NCBI GenBank assembly: GCA_029974015.1
Contig: JARKUF010000004.1
Span: forward strand, 1 to 64,000
DNA from: Spirochaetota bacterium
Lineage (GTDB): Bacteria > Spirochaetota > UBA4802 > JAGODF01
Reading direction: 5' to 3'
DNA: 64,000 nt
Shown here: in pieces, positions 17,816-26,786 of the stretch
Layout of the letters: each line of letters begins with the position of its first letter
Position numbering within the stretch: the stretch's first letter is position 1
The notes under the pieces: generated by a model
The model's input: only the letters and a program-made list of their open reading frames with translations
What the model was told of the DNA's origin: nothing
Database searches by the model: none
Program-made: the position numbers and the translations under genes

Positions 17816-18221
17816 TTAATTTATGGCCCAATTCTCAATATTTAAATTTTTAATATTTTTAAATTCTTTCATGTTGTTAGTTATAAGAATTCCATTTTTA
17901 GATAAAACTATAGAAGCTATTATATAATCATTAGGCCCTATAATAGTTCCTTTCTGTTCCATTTCCGCCCGAATTTTTGAATAAATAATTGAACATTCGT
18001 CATCAAAAGGAACTATTTCAAATAGGTTCAAGAAATTTGTTAATACTATCCAAATTTTTCGCTTTTTTCTTGCTTTTTTCAGCGCCATAAAGAAGTTCAG
18101 CTTTTACAATAGAAGGAATCTTGATGTTATTAGGATTGTTTGTTTGTATTTTTTCTTTTATTGATGGATACAACCCTTTAAGAAAGTATACACAAATATT
18201 GGAATCAAGATAATACATCAT
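17816..18221 (-). pseudogene. PIN-domain (VapC-like) toxin with a frameshift
   Basis: The N-terminal part (start 18221) reads MMYYLDSNICVYFLKG with the first PIN acidic residue Asp6, then SIVKAELLYGAEKSKKKAKN with the conserved glutamate, and stops at 18018. The C-terminal part is in another frame: FLNLFEIVPFDDECSIIY, GTIIGPNDYIIASIVLSKNG with the later acidic residues, then LITNNMKEFKNI, ending at 17816. The frames switch within an A-rich tract near 18055-18090 (aaaaaagcaagaaaaaagcg on the minus strand). Toxin activity is probably lost unless the site is slippery. Its start overlaps the antitoxin gene. Confidence 0.8.
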
Positions 18222-18444
18222 AAGATTCTCTTTTTAAATCCTGATCGAATGATGAATTTTTAATTTCAAATGATTTGTCTGTTATCGAACCGAATAAATC
18301 AAAATAGCCTTGAGGATAATCTTCTTTTATAATTTTTCTAATATTCTTCCCTACCCATTTAGAAGTTAAAATACCCTCTTTAGCGGCAGCTTCTTCTATC
18401 TTCGAAAGGGTCTCTTTGTCAATATATAATGATATTTGTGGCAT
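18205..18444 (-). CDS. Ribbon-helix-helix antitoxin
   Basis: The 79-residue protein starts MPQISLYIDKETLSKIEEAA, an N-terminal beta strand followed by helices as in CopG/Arc-type DNA-binding antitoxins. The C-terminal part (SFDQDLKRESYDVLS) would wrap the toxin. The ATG at 18444 has GGAGG at good spacing; an in-frame start 4 codons upstream is less likely. It overlaps the PIN toxin gene by 17 bp, the usual order for type II modules. The whole module is much richer in A and T than the flanking genes, suggesting horizontal gain. Confidence 0.75.
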   Translation of the reverse strand: MPQISLYIDKETLSKIEEAAAKEGILTSKWVGKNIRKIIKEDYPQGYFDLFGSITDKSFEIKNSSFDQDLKRESYDVLS

Positions 18445-18990
18445 GTAGGCCTCCAATGGGAATCTCTTTAAGCTGACATTTAAGGGAAGTCTTAAAATCA
18501 GAATCTCATCCTGTAAATATAATAAATGGATGGAGTAAGGTCAAGTATATTTGCAAGTATGCCTGGATAGGAAATTGAGGAGGCCCTGCATCCTTTTAGT
18601 GAAAGACAACAGAGATTCATGTATACAGCTATAACATTGGTTGGGCATGTATAGATGATAAGGTTTGGGTAGGTCCTGAATAGCACGGGTAGTTGGCCGG
18701 GTCGGCGGGAGGCGGGAAAACAGCATGTTCGAAGACAATGGAGAGCTGGCCGTGGCGACACGGCCATTCTACCAGCTCTCCCATTTCCCTAAAAAAATCC
18801 ATGATGAAAGCCTGAAGCCCGGGGTTTGGCTTGACGCTTTTTGCGCGTCCGGGCAAATTTGAAAAAAATTGTTTCCCGGTTTCTTGCCTCGAAGCTAAGT
18901 GGGCGTTTTCCGCGCCGGGCGAAGTGCTGCCGGCACGGCGCGGCAAGAGATGAGAAACATCCTAAAAAAGCCAGATACAGGGGCATGCCA
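18445..18990. other. Gene-free stretch with a strong hairpin before efp
   Basis: No convincing coding sequence is present; the short frames here lack ribosome sites and sensible composition. The main structure is GGAGAGCTGG (18740-18749) pairing with CCAGCTCTCC (18772-18781), enclosing CCGTG-gcga-CACGG. A weak TTGACG at 18831-18836 could be part of the efp promoter. A small RNA cannot be excluded, but I recognise none. Confidence 0.4.
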
Positions 18991-19554
18991 ATGATTGCAA
19001 CGAACGATCTCAGACGCGGGATGGTCATCAAACTTGATGGCGAGCTCTTTTCCGTGGTGGAGCAGAACCATCACAAGCCCGGAAAGGGCGGGGCTATTGT
19101 ACGCGTTAAACTCCGAAATGTCCGCAAGGGCAATGTCATGGACCGCACCTTCCGGCCCGCTGAGAAGGTGGAAGACGTGAGGCTGGAGTACCGCCCCATG
19201 CAGTACCTCTACGAGGAGGGCGATGGCCTCGTCTTCATGGACACGGAAAACTACGAGCAAGAATCGATCCCCAGGGCCGCCATCGGGTCCGCCATCGATT
19301 TCCTGAAGCCCGAGGACATCTGCGAGATAGCCATTCACGAGGGGAACCCGGTCACCGTGACCCCCCCGGACACCGTGGTGCTCAAAGTGACCTACACCGA
19401 GCCTGGCGTTAGGGGCGACACCGCTACCAATGTTACCAAACCGGCCACGGTTGAGACGGGCGCGGAGGTGAAGGTGCCCCTCTTCATTAACGAGGGCGAT
19501 TATATCAAGGTGAACACGGAGACAGGGGCGTACATGGAGCGGGTGAAGAAATAG
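18991..19554 (+). CDS. efp: Translation elongation factor P
   Basis: EF-P binds between the P and E sites of the ribosome and relieves stalling at consecutive prolines. The 187-residue product has the three-domain layout: an N-terminal KOW-like domain with the loop HHKPGKGGA carrying Lys32, the position that is modified in many bacteria; a middle OB domain with MQYLYEEGDGLVFMD; and a C-terminal OB domain ending FINEGDYIKVNTETGAYMERV. The ATG at 18991 follows CAGGGG; another ATG two codons earlier is possible. The frame extends much further upstream, but those residues are not EF-P. No epmA/epmB or other modification gene is nearby. Confidence 0.97.
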   Translation: MIATNDLRRGMVIKLDGELFSVVEQNHHKPGKGGAIVRVKLRNVRKGNVMDRTFRPAEKVEDVRLEYRPMQYLYEEGDGLVFMDTENYEQESIPRAAIGSAIDFLKPEDICEIAIHEGNPVTVTPPDTVVLKVTYTEPGVRGDTATNVTKPATVETGAEVKVPLFINEGDYIKVNTETGAYMERVKK

Positions 19555-19576
19555 CCTTCAGCTTGAACTAAAACTT

Positions 19577-20437
19577 TCATACAAAGGCGCACCCCTTTCC
19601 CGCTTTCATCAGGCCCACTGTTGCGCCAAGGCCGGGACACAGGACGCGAATCTCCGGATCGACATCGTGCACTTCCTTGAGGAATTTGCCCATCCCTATT
19701 CCCGGCAGGTGGCGGACGCCCCGGCGCAGGGGGCTGAAGAACCAGTCGTAATGGCAGGGGACCACGACCTCCGGCTCAACAGCCTGTATCATCCTCCTTA
19801 TGTAGTCCTTTGTGTAGGAGCGGCTCGCGAGTCCCAGGAGGAGGACATGCGCTTTTATGCCCCGCAGGTTTTCGTCAATGAGGTCCGCGCTTCCATTATG
19901 GAAGATGCTTATTCCCCGGGCCTTCACATAAATTCCGTACACATTGCCGAGGGGATACTCCGCCGCCTTCCGCGGCGGCGCTTTCGGAGTTGCGCTAAGG
20001 CTTCCGCGAAAGGGAACGCGCCCCAGGAGCACCCGGCCGTGGAGGCCCGGCACGAGGGCGATCTCGAAGGGCCCCCTGCGGAAGGGGACAGGCGGGTCGT
20101 CCAGCACCAGAAGCCTGTTTCGGGCGACTCCCATCGATTCGGCGATAAAGCATGTAGTAGGCGAGCCCGCGATTACCGCCCCGGTGCGGACGGCGATGGA
20201 TGGCGCGTCCATCAGGTGGTCGTAATGGCTATGGCTGATGAGGATGATATCGGCCCGGGGGAAGCTTCGGGCCGTTTCGTTTTCGTCGCGCTCCAGGGGC
20301 CTTCCGGTAAAAACGCGCCAGAGGGGCGGCCTTGAGACGAAGGGGTCGATGAGGAGGGTTTTTCCGGCGGCGCAAATTTCAAAGGCGGCAGTCCCCATCC
20401 AGCGCAGGGTGATATCGGGCCCGTTTTTCTTTTTCAT
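19577..20437 (-). CDS. Metallo-beta-lactamase-fold hydrolase, UlaG/NAPE-PLD-like
   Basis: The 286-residue protein contains the metal-binding motif HSHYDH at residues 69-74, preceded by WMGTAAFEI and LLIDPF, which are typical of the UlaG-like branch (beta-lactamase superfamily 2). Further ligands probably lie in FHNGSAD and PCHYDWFFSPL. Relatives hydrolyse phospholipids or lactones; the substrate here is unknown. There is no signal peptide. It is convergent with efp, 22 bp between stops. Confidence 0.8.
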   Translation of the reverse strand: MKKKNGPDITLRWMGTAAFEICAAGKTLLIDPFVSRPPLWRVFTGRPLERDENETARSFPRADIILISHSHYDHLMDAPSIAVRTGAVIAGSPTTCFIAESMGVARNRLLVLDDPPVPFRRGPFEIALVPGLHGRVLLGRVPFRGSLSATPKAPPRKAAEYPLGNVYGIYVKARGISIFHNGSADLIDENLRGIKAHVLLLGLASRSYTKDYIRRMIQAVEPEVVVPCHYDWFFSPLRRGVRHLPGIGMGKFLKEVHDVDPEIRVLCPGLGATVGLMKAGKGCAFV

Positions 20438-20692
20438 AGTTTTTCCCTCGTGTGCTCATGACTTTCATAAGCGTTGCTATATTATGCAAAAGCCTCGGTC
20501 AAATGTATTTTGTTGGCTTAAAAAAATTCAGGGTTTTTGCAAAACCCAGGCATCTCTGCCCTGAAGGTTGGCGGAAATGCAAATTTAAAAAGGCCACTTT
20601 AATAGAAAATTGTCTTTACATTGCCGTGCACTCCGGAGTACGAAGTCTTCTATATACCATTCGTCGTACTATTCGCCCGAGGAACAGTTTTC

Positions 20693-20866
20693 ATGAGCAA
20701 GAAGATATCACTTGAAGAATGCCTCAAATGCGTCCATCACATCAGCTTCCGGGAAGGGACCGTTATGTGCAATTACTGGCACCGGGAAGAGCAAAGGATG
20801 ACGCAGTTTATCGATAAAATCCCCTATCTTATCAACTGCCCAAAGGCCGATGAAGACATGAGATAA
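20693..20866 (+). CDS. Small cysteine-containing protein (57 aa)
   Basis: The product starts MSKKISLEECLKCVHHISF and contains Cys10, Cys13, Cys26 and Cys49, spaced as in small zinc- or iron-sulfur-binding proteins. The ending PYLINCPKADEDMR looks like a compact domain. I do not recognise the family. The ATG at 20693 has GAGGA upstream, with slightly long spacing. The 255-bp gap before it holds an imperfect short inverted repeat around 20530-20550 and nothing else clear. Confidence 0.6.
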   Translation: MSKKISLEECLKCVHHISFREGTVMCNYWHREEQRMTQFIDKIPYLINCPKADEDMR

Positions 20867-20939
20867 GCGCCCGTTTTTTTATACGATTGCATGTGAAACT
20901 CCCATGCCGCTGCCGCTTTTTTAAATGACACGAATGCCC

Positions 20940-21239
20940 TCACTGAAGGCTCTTCATTTCCGGCGGGAGCTGGGGGGTTTGTATCTCCCCGTTCACCGAC
21001 TCGTATTTCCTGATATTGTCCTGGAGCGCCAAAAGGAGGCGCTTCGTGTGGGACGGCGTGAGGATTATGCGCGAAACGAGCTTGCCGAAACCCGGAGGCG
21101 GCGCGGGATTCACGAAGAGGAAGTCTACAATAAACTCCTCCGGAGAGTGTGAAATATTCGCGAAATTGGAAAAATGTCCCGTCGCCTCCTTCTCGTCCAC
21201 TTTGATCTCAATTTTCATTTCCTTCATGGCCTGGTCCAT
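20940..21239 (-). CDS. DUF3467 protein
   Basis: The 99-residue product matches the DUF3467 pattern: GHFSNFANISHSPEEFIVDF, then a proline-rich turn, then SRIILTPSHTKRLLLALQDN followed by IRKYE. The family is widespread but uncharacterised; the fold is predicted as a small beta sandwich with a helix. A start at the second Met (MKIEIKVDE) is also possible. A composite repeat separates it from the upstream barrel gene. Confidence 0.85.
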   Translation of the reverse strand: MDQAMKEMKIEIKVDEKEATGHFSNFANISHSPEEFIVDFLFVNPAPPPGFGKLVSRIILTPSHTKRLLLALQDNIRKYESVNGEIQTPQLPPEMKSLQ

Positions 21240-21259
21240 CCCTGCTCCTCCGTTTTTGT

Positions 21260-21330
21260 CTTAGGAATTGCGATTTTCCGCCCGCCGAAGGCGGGCGGAA
21301 AAACTTGGTTTTTGTGACTGCCCTTAAGAT
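21260..21330 (-). repeat. Composite palindromic repeat, partial
   Basis: Palindrome TTTTCCGCCCGCC-gaa-GGCGGGCGGAAAA with flanks ttaggaattgcg and gtgactgcccttaag. It separates two minus-strand genes. Confidence 0.75.
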
Positions 21331-21342
21331 AGTATTACATTA

Positions 21343-22311
21343 TCATAATCGCGTACCCGCGAAAAATTCAAGATTAAAGGTTTTACGGTCCGCTGTCAGT
21401 TCCCCCATTACGCCTGTTACGGCGTCATAGGCGGCCAATACACCCGCGAAATAGCTTTCTCCATTGTAACCCATCGCGGATTTGATGCCCGAACGCAACA
21501 TGGCGGTGAAACAGGATTTTTCGCCGGATGCGACATCCATCTGCTGGTACACTATGTCGAGGCCCAGGAATGCTCCCAGGGTCAGGTAAAGTTCCATATA
21601 AATAAAGGTGTACGCGTATCCCGGGCCCGCGGATACGCTGTAAAACCTTCCTCCGTAAAAGCCGGCATACTTCCCTCCGTCGTATGCCGCCGGGACAAGG
21701 GGACCCCCGGCGTCCACGGTGTATCTTAAAAGCGAGGCCATGAGAAAGATGGAGCCTCCGCTTTCAAGCTGGCGCTCGGTCTGGTTAAACGCGCCTATCA
21801 TCGAGAAATCGTCGGAAAAGACAAAGCAGGCCTGCACTCCCAGAGAGGCAAGGGAGAGGTCCGGGCGAATCGTTTCCGGGTCTCCGGCGTGCAAGCCGAA
21901 AGCTTCCGGGTTGCTCAGATAAAGCCCCTTGTTTCTTTTGTAAAAGATGTCGATGCTTAAGTTCCTCAAATAGAGGAACACTGAAATGTTCTCGTAAGTA
22001 CTGTCGCCGTATTTTTTTCTGTCGCTGTCGTCCGGGCGAATATCGCCCGTAAAGGAGATCCCTATTCCCTCCCAGCTTAGCCCTACCCCGTAATATTTTC
22101 CCGAACCGGGGTTTGGACGGTAGCTCACTTTTTCCGATGAGGGCGTGTAGTCAGTGGTAAAGTCGACGTTGAGAGCGGTAAGGCCCATAAAGGCCCGGAC
22201 ATTTACCAGATGGCTGAAGGACTGGATATTATCGGAACCCTGGGCACTTACTATCGCCGTCCAGGAGGCAGTGCAAAAGACCGCACATAATGTCACGATT
22301 GTTTTTTTCAT
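21343..22311 (-). CDS. Outer-membrane beta-barrel protein, DUF4421-like
   Basis: The 322-residue protein has a signal peptide (MKKTIVTLCAVFCTASWTAIVSA, cleaved before QGSDN). The mature part contains YRPNPGSGKYYGVGLSWEGIGISF and later FLYLRNLSIDIFYKRNKGLYL, which resemble the DUF4421 arrangement of an outer-membrane barrel with 'Y-kGfYl-np' strands. The C-terminus LEFFAGTRL has aromatic-alternating residues. The function is unknown and the family match is from memory of the pattern. Confidence 0.7.
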   Translation of the reverse strand: MKKTIVTLCAVFCTASWTAIVSAQGSDNIQSFSHLVNVRAFMGLTALNVDFTTDYTPSSEKVSYRPNPGSGKYYGVGLSWEGIGISFTGDIRPDDSDRKKYGDSTYENISVFLYLRNLSIDIFYKRNKGLYLSNPEAFGLHAGDPETIRPDLSLASLGVQACFVFSDDFSMIGAFNQTERQLESGGSIFLMASLLRYTVDAGGPLVPAAYDGGKYAGFYGGRFYSVSAGPGYAYTFIYMELYLTLGAFLGLDIVYQQMDVASGEKSCFTAMLRSGIKSAMGYNGESYFAGVLAAYDAVTGVMGELTADRKTFNLEFFAGTRL

Positions 22312-22439
22312 GTGTGCGCCTTAAATTTTTCTTACGGTATCGTATCAAACCATGCCGGGGGAATCAAGCGTTTCCCGGTATTGGCTTCGAATTCGTGAAA
22401 TTCCCGGTGGCGCGTCAGGCGGTGTTGAGATGAGGCCCC

Positions 22440-23372
22440 TCAGCGGCAGCACTTGCCGGATTTTCCATCGAGGCCGCACAGGAGCTCATTTTCCACCTGG
22501 ATTGTAGTGTGCCTTATGCCGAAGCGCTCCTCCAGCATGCGGTTCATCCTTTCGATTAGATCGTCCGTGTTGACCGTTCCGCGCCCCGCGTCTACGCAGA
22601 CATGGCATGATAGGAATACCTCCGCGGAATTCACCGACCAGATGTGGAGCCCATGGAGGCTTCCCACGCCTTCCACTTCTAAAATTCGCCTGTACACTTC
22701 CCCGGAGTCAATGTGCCCGGGGGTCCCCTGCATGAAAATTCTAAAGGCCTCCCGGATTATCCCCAGGGAGCTGTATGCGATCATAGCCACAATGAGAAGG
22801 CTCACGGCGAGGTCGAGGACCGGCATGTGCGTGAAGAGCATAACCGTCCCGACGGCCACCACCGCTACCGATGATAAGGTATCGTAGAGGAGATGCAGAA
22901 ACACGGCCTTCATGTTGAGGCTCGCGTCCTTATGCCGGTGAAGTATCAGAATGGAGAACGCGTTTCCCGCCAGGCCAAGGACGGCCACGGGGATGAGAAT
23001 CTCCGGGCGAATTTGGACGGGGTGGCGGTATCGTTCGACGGCCTCGAAAATTATATATCCTCCTATAGCAACAAGGCTTATGGCGTTCACCAGGGCGATG
23101 GCCACCTCGAAGCGTTTAAGGCCGAAAGAGTAGACCGGGTCGGGCTTTTTACGGGAAACCTTCTCCCCCGCATAACCTAAAATCAGGGAAAGGACATCGG
23201 AAAAATTGTGCCCGGCGTCGGAGAGAAGCGCCAGACTGCCGGAGAGGAGCCCTCCAACAAATTCAGCGATGGTGATGACGATATTGAACACGATGGCAAG
23301 GGCAAGCCGCCCCTGGCCCGTCATGCCATGGTGATGGTGGTGATTGCCGTGATGGTGATTGTCCCCGGTCAC
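22440..23372 (-). CDS. Cation diffusion facilitator transporter (zinc efflux type)
   Basis: The 310-residue protein has a histidine-rich N-terminus, six transmembrane helices and a C-terminal cytoplasmic domain. The central metal site is formed by His55 and Asp59 (DAGHNFSD) plus His160 and Asp164 (HLLYDTLSS), the pattern of zinc-exporting CDF proteins such as CzcD/ZitB. The C-terminal domain (GSLHGLHIWSVNSAEVFLSCH) also binds metal, and the tail ends with cysteines (CGLDGKSGKCCR). It exports divalent cations in exchange for protons. Confidence 0.93.
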   Translation of the reverse strand: MTGDNHHHGNHHHHHGMTGQGRLALAIVFNIVITIAEFVGGLLSGSLALLSDAGHNFSDVLSLILGYAGEKVSRKKPDPVYSFGLKRFEVAIALVNAISLVAIGGYIIFEAVERYRHPVQIRPEILIPVAVLGLAGNAFSILILHRHKDASLNMKAVFLHLLYDTLSSVAVVAVGTVMLFTHMPVLDLAVSLLIVAMIAYSSLGIIREAFRIFMQGTPGHIDSGEVYRRILEVEGVGSLHGLHIWSVNSAEVFLSCHVCVDAGRGTVNTDDLIERMNRMLEERFGIRHTTIQVENELLCGLDGKSGKCCR

Positions 23373-23481
23373 TTTGATAAACCTGAACTAAAAAGAGTCT
23401 CCGTATCTTTCATCCCCGCTCAGGGTCGTTCCGGCGAAAAAGGATAAAAGACCCGGTACACAGTATATCATCTGTCCCGGG

Positions 23482-25581
23482 TTATTCCGATATTTTCGAG
23501 AAATCGAGGAGGCCCGCAAAAGGCCGCAGTATTTCCTCAAGAAGGGCGAGCCTGTTGTCACGGACCGCGGTATCGTCCGTCATGACCATCACCCCGTCGA
23601 AGAAAGCGTCGATGATGGCCTTCCCCCCTATTAAAAGCTTGAAGAGCTCAATGTAGCGGTTCTCCGCGATGAGGGCGCCTATCTCGCTTTTCTTTGAGTC
23701 GAAGAAAGCGTAAAGGTCCTGCTCCGCCCGCTCCATGAGGCGGTCTTTTGAAAAGGAAAGAAGGTATTCGGCGTTCTTCTGGCGGAAGGCCGAGTAGATG
23801 TTGTTCATTCGTTTGAATGAAAGAAGCATCTGGGTGAAGTTTTCGTCGTTTCGGAACTCGTTCAGGCTTTTTGCCCGGCGGAGGAGTTCCAGATAATCAT
23901 AATATCCTATGGAGAGGCAGGCTTCAATTTCATCATAGCGCAGGCCGTGTTCGGTGAAGATTGTCTTCGCCCGCGCTGAGAAGAAGTCCAGTATCTTTTC
24001 TACAAGGGAGGCGCCGTCGCGATATTGCCCGGCAATCTTTCTGAGTAAAACGTCGAGGTCAAGGCGCAGGCCTCCTTCGATGAGCATTTCAACCACGGCA
24101 TTGGCCTGGCGTCGCAGGGCATAGGGGTCCTGGGACCCTCTGGGGACGTTCCCCACCGAGAAGGACCCGAGGATATTGTCGATTTTTTCCGCGATGGAAA
24201 CTATTTTTCCCACGGTGCCTTCGGGCAGTTCGTCTCCGCTGAAGCGCGGGCGGTACTGGCCGTCTATCGCTTCGGCAACCTCGGGGTCCTCGCCGTCTAA
24301 GAGGGCGTAGACGCGGCCAATTTTTCCCTGAAGGGAGCTGAACTCGAAGACCATGGAGGTGTTAAGGTCCGCCTTGCTAAGATGGATTGCCCGCTGGACC
24401 TTTTCGGCTGTGCTTTTATCGATGGAAAGCTCGGCGCATATCGTTTTTGCAACCGCCCCCACACGCTCCATCTTCTGGTAGATAGTCCCCAGCTCCTTGT
24501 GAAAAAGCACGTTCTTGAGAGAATCGACGAAGCCCTCAAGCTTCTGCTTCCGGTCCTCGTTGAAAAAGAAACTCCCGTCATTGAAGCGCGCGGCTATTAC
24601 CCTCTCATTCCCCGATTTTATATGCTCCGTTGGAGGATTGTTCGACACAACGAGGAAACGGTTCATCAGCTTTCCGTTCGTATCGCTTACGGCGAAGTAT
24701 TTCTGGTGCTCCTTCATCTCGGTTATGAGGACGATATCGGGTATTTTTAGAAACGCGGGGTCGAATTCACAGACCACGATGTGGGGGTCTTCTACAAGAA
24801 AGGTAACAGTTTCAAGAAGTTCATCGTCCCGGATGACCGTGCCGCCGATTTTTGCGGCGGCGGCTTCAAGCCCATCGCGGATGGTTTCCCTGCGCTCGTG
24901 ATGGTTGAGAAGCACATTGTTGTCCCGGAGAGTTTTTTCGTATGCTGAGATTTTCGGTATTTCGAACATGCGGTTGTTCTGGATGAAATGCCCACGGGTG
25001 CAATTGCCGGAGGGAATTCCCTCTATGTAGATGGGGATGAAGGCATCATTGAACAATACCATGAAATAGCGCACGGGCCGGGGGAAGTCGACCTTCTTGT
25101 CGCTCCAGCGCATCCTCTTCGGAAAGGGGAGGGCGCCGACGATGTGTTCCACTATGCCCGGGATTATGTCGGCCGTTTTGTTCGCCGGCATTGCGCGCTT
25201 TGCGAAGACGTACTCACCCCTGTCGGTTTCCCGGCGGTACACCGTGGCGAGGCCGATGCCGTTTCCCCTGGCGAAACCTTCAAGGGCCCTGGTTGGATTT
25301 CCGGAAGCGTCGTATGCCGCTTTTACCGCCGGGCCTTTAAGCTCCTCCTCCCCGGCTTCCTGGCCATCGGCAACGCCGGACGCGAAGACTACAATCCTCC
25401 TGGGGGTCCCGTAGACCGATACATTGCCGAATTTGATGCGGTTTTCCTCTAACTTTCGGCGGAATATCGCATCAGTCGCTTCAATCGCCGGGGGTATATA
25501 CCCTGCCGGGATTTCCTCGGTGCCGATCTCGCAAAGAAAGTTGGCTGTTTCCGCTTTCACGTATTCCTTAATTTCCGTCAT
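23482..25581 (-). CDS. glyS: Glycine--tRNA ligase beta subunit
   Basis: The 699-residue beta subunit of the bacterial alpha2beta2 glycyl-tRNA synthetase begins with FLCEIGTEEIPAGYIPPA, the family signature. It continues through GTPRRI, a GHFIQNN segment and an HD-like middle domain with KADLNTSMVFEFSSLQG, and ends with an anticodon-binding region around FFDGVMVMTDD. It needs the alpha subunit GlyQ for activity. glyQ usually lies directly upstream; here the upstream neighbour is a Crp/Fnr regulator, so glyQ must be elsewhere. Confidence 0.95.
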   Translation of the reverse strand: MTEIKEYVKAETANFLCEIGTEEIPAGYIPPAIEATDAIFRRKLEENRIKFGNVSVYGTPRRIVVFASGVADGQEAGEEELKGPAVKAAYDASGNPTRALEGFARGNGIGLATVYRRETDRGEYVFAKRAMPANKTADIIPGIVEHIVGALPFPKRMRWSDKKVDFPRPVRYFMVLFNDAFIPIYIEGIPSGNCTRGHFIQNNRMFEIPKISAYEKTLRDNNVLLNHHERRETIRDGLEAAAAKIGGTVIRDDELLETVTFLVEDPHIVVCEFDPAFLKIPDIVLITEMKEHQKYFAVSDTNGKLMNRFLVVSNNPPTEHIKSGNERVIAARFNDGSFFFNEDRKQKLEGFVDSLKNVLFHKELGTIYQKMERVGAVAKTICAELSIDKSTAEKVQRAIHLSKADLNTSMVFEFSSLQGKIGRVYALLDGEDPEVAEAIDGQYRPRFSGDELPEGTVGKIVSIAEKIDNILGSFSVGNVPRGSQDPYALRRQANAVVEMLIEGGLRLDLDVLLRKIAGQYRDGASLVEKILDFFSARAKTIFTEHGLRYDEIEACLSIGYYDYLELLRRAKSLNEFRNDENFTQMLLSFKRMNNIYSAFRQKNAEYLLSFSKDRLMERAEQDLYAFFDSKKSEIGALIAENRYIELFKLLIGGKAIIDAFFDGVMVMTDDTAVRDNRLALLEEILRPFAGLLDFSKISE

Positions 25582-25746
25582 TTGGGCCTTCCCCGCAAGT
25601 GCTATTTCCGGACCCCACGAAAGTGGGTATAAAAAAATAATTTTTTACAGTTCCGGTTTTTGTCAATGTTTTAATGTCCGGGACATGCGCAGATTTCCAT
25701 GAGCGTTCCTTTTCCGGCGTTCCGAGGCCCGAAAAACCCATCGGCG

Positions 25747-26412
25747 TCAACGGTTGTAGTCGGTATCGCCCCAGAAGCCCGGACGAAGGACAATTCTGTT
25801 CGCCTCCCAGTAAAGGATATCTCCCTGGGCCTTGAGCCGGGCGATGATGCGTGAGAAGGTCTCCGGGACCGTGCCGATGGCCGTGGCGATGTCCTTTTTC
25901 GGGATGGTGATCTCGTATTCCTCGCGCAGGCCGAAGCGTTCCAGAAGAAAACGGAAGAGGCGTTCTTCGGTATCGTAGGAGCTTAAATAATGGATGCGGG
26001 AGGTAAGATAAAAGAGCTTGCGCAACAGGGACTTGATAAAATCCTCGCGGAGTTTCACGTTGTCGAAGAGGGATATAAAATCTCTCCGCCCCATCTGGAA
26101 TACACGTGACACCCGGATTGCCACGGCGCTGGCCGGGTACTCGGGGGCGCCGAATACGATGGCTTCGGCGAACACCTCTCCGGGCTGGATAAATTTGATG
26201 ATCGACTCGCGGCCGTCGCGGGAAGTCTTTACCACCTTGACCGATCCCTCGAGAAGTATGTAGAAATGTTCCCCCTTAAACCCCTCGACAAATAGGATTT
26301 CTTTCTCACCGATGGTCCGCACGGCGCCGGCCCTCAGCACCTCGTCGATGGTCCCGGCGTCAAGGCCGGAAAAAAGTTCCGATTCCCGAATTTTTCTTTC
26401 TATTCCATTCAT
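25747..26412 (-). CDS. Crp/Fnr-family transcriptional regulator
   Basis: The 221-residue protein has an N-terminal cyclic-nucleotide-binding-type barrel (residues about 14-115) and a C-terminal winged helix-turn-helix at about 172-197 (KKDIATAIGTVPETFSRIIA). The phosphate-binding cassette reads GEVFAEAIVFGAPEYPASA and lacks the arginine needed for cAMP. The Fnr-type cysteine cluster is also absent. It may therefore sense another signal, as Dnr/NnrR-type proteins do. It lies 165 bp upstream of glyS and is divergent from the 26787 lipoprotein gene. Confidence 0.88.
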   Translation of the reverse strand: MNGIERKIRESELFSGLDAGTIDEVLRAGAVRTIGEKEILFVEGFKGEHFYILLEGSVKVVKTSRDGRESIIKFIQPGEVFAEAIVFGAPEYPASAVAIRVSRVFQMGRRDFISLFDNVKLREDFIKSLLRKLFYLTSRIHYLSSYDTEERLFRFLLERFGLREEYEITIPKKDIATAIGTVPETFSRIIARLKAQGDILYWEANRIVLRPGFWGDTDYNR

Positions 26413-26421
26413 TTTTTTTCT

Positions 26422-26456
26422 GGGGGACTTCTAAAGATTTATTTTTTGAGGTTCCA
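26422..26456. repeat. AT-rich half of the composite repeat
   Basis: Only the inverted repeat GGGACTTCTAAAgattTATTTTTTGAGGTTCC remains, without the GC palindrome. It lies in the 374-bp divergent gap between the Crp/Fnr gene and the lipoprotein gene. Confidence 0.55.
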
Positions 26457-26659
26457 ATGAATTGTAATTATAGGTTTTTTCCAGTAAAAATGTTTTCTGC
26501 AGTATTCTCCCGCGATGAATTCCCCGCCGGGCAGGATTGAAGCGGAAGTGGCCCCTGGACCAGGCGTCTGTTTGCGCCTGTAAAGATATTCTAATAAGAT
26601 GAAAGGTTATACCGCCGCCATGTCAACAAAAACCGGAACAATTTCGCTGCAAAGAGTAT

Positions 26660-26688
26660 TTGACAAAATCCTATATCATTATTGAAAT
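26660..26688 (+). promoter_or_regulatory. Candidate promoter for the lipoprotein-dapL operon
   Basis: TTGACA (26660-26665) with a 17-bp spacer to TGAAAT (26683-26688), which matches four of six -10 positions. It lies 99 bp before the lipoprotein start. Confidence 0.45.
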
Positions 26689-26786
26689 ATTTGTTTTCCG
26701 GTCCGGGCTGCAGGGTTTCCAGGGGTTGATGTTTAAGGGCCCTGATTCGCCGCAAAAAACGGTCACTTTCTTGCGAGGTTGTTCCA

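Noticed and set aside
18498-18946. Minus-strand frames upstream of efp
   Set aside because: They lack ribosome sites and plausible composition, and partly overlap the efp upstream region.
18841-18990. N-terminal extension of EF-P by 50 residues
   Set aside because: The added residues are Arg-rich, have no homology pattern and precede a proper ATG with ribosome site; standard EF-P begins at 18991.
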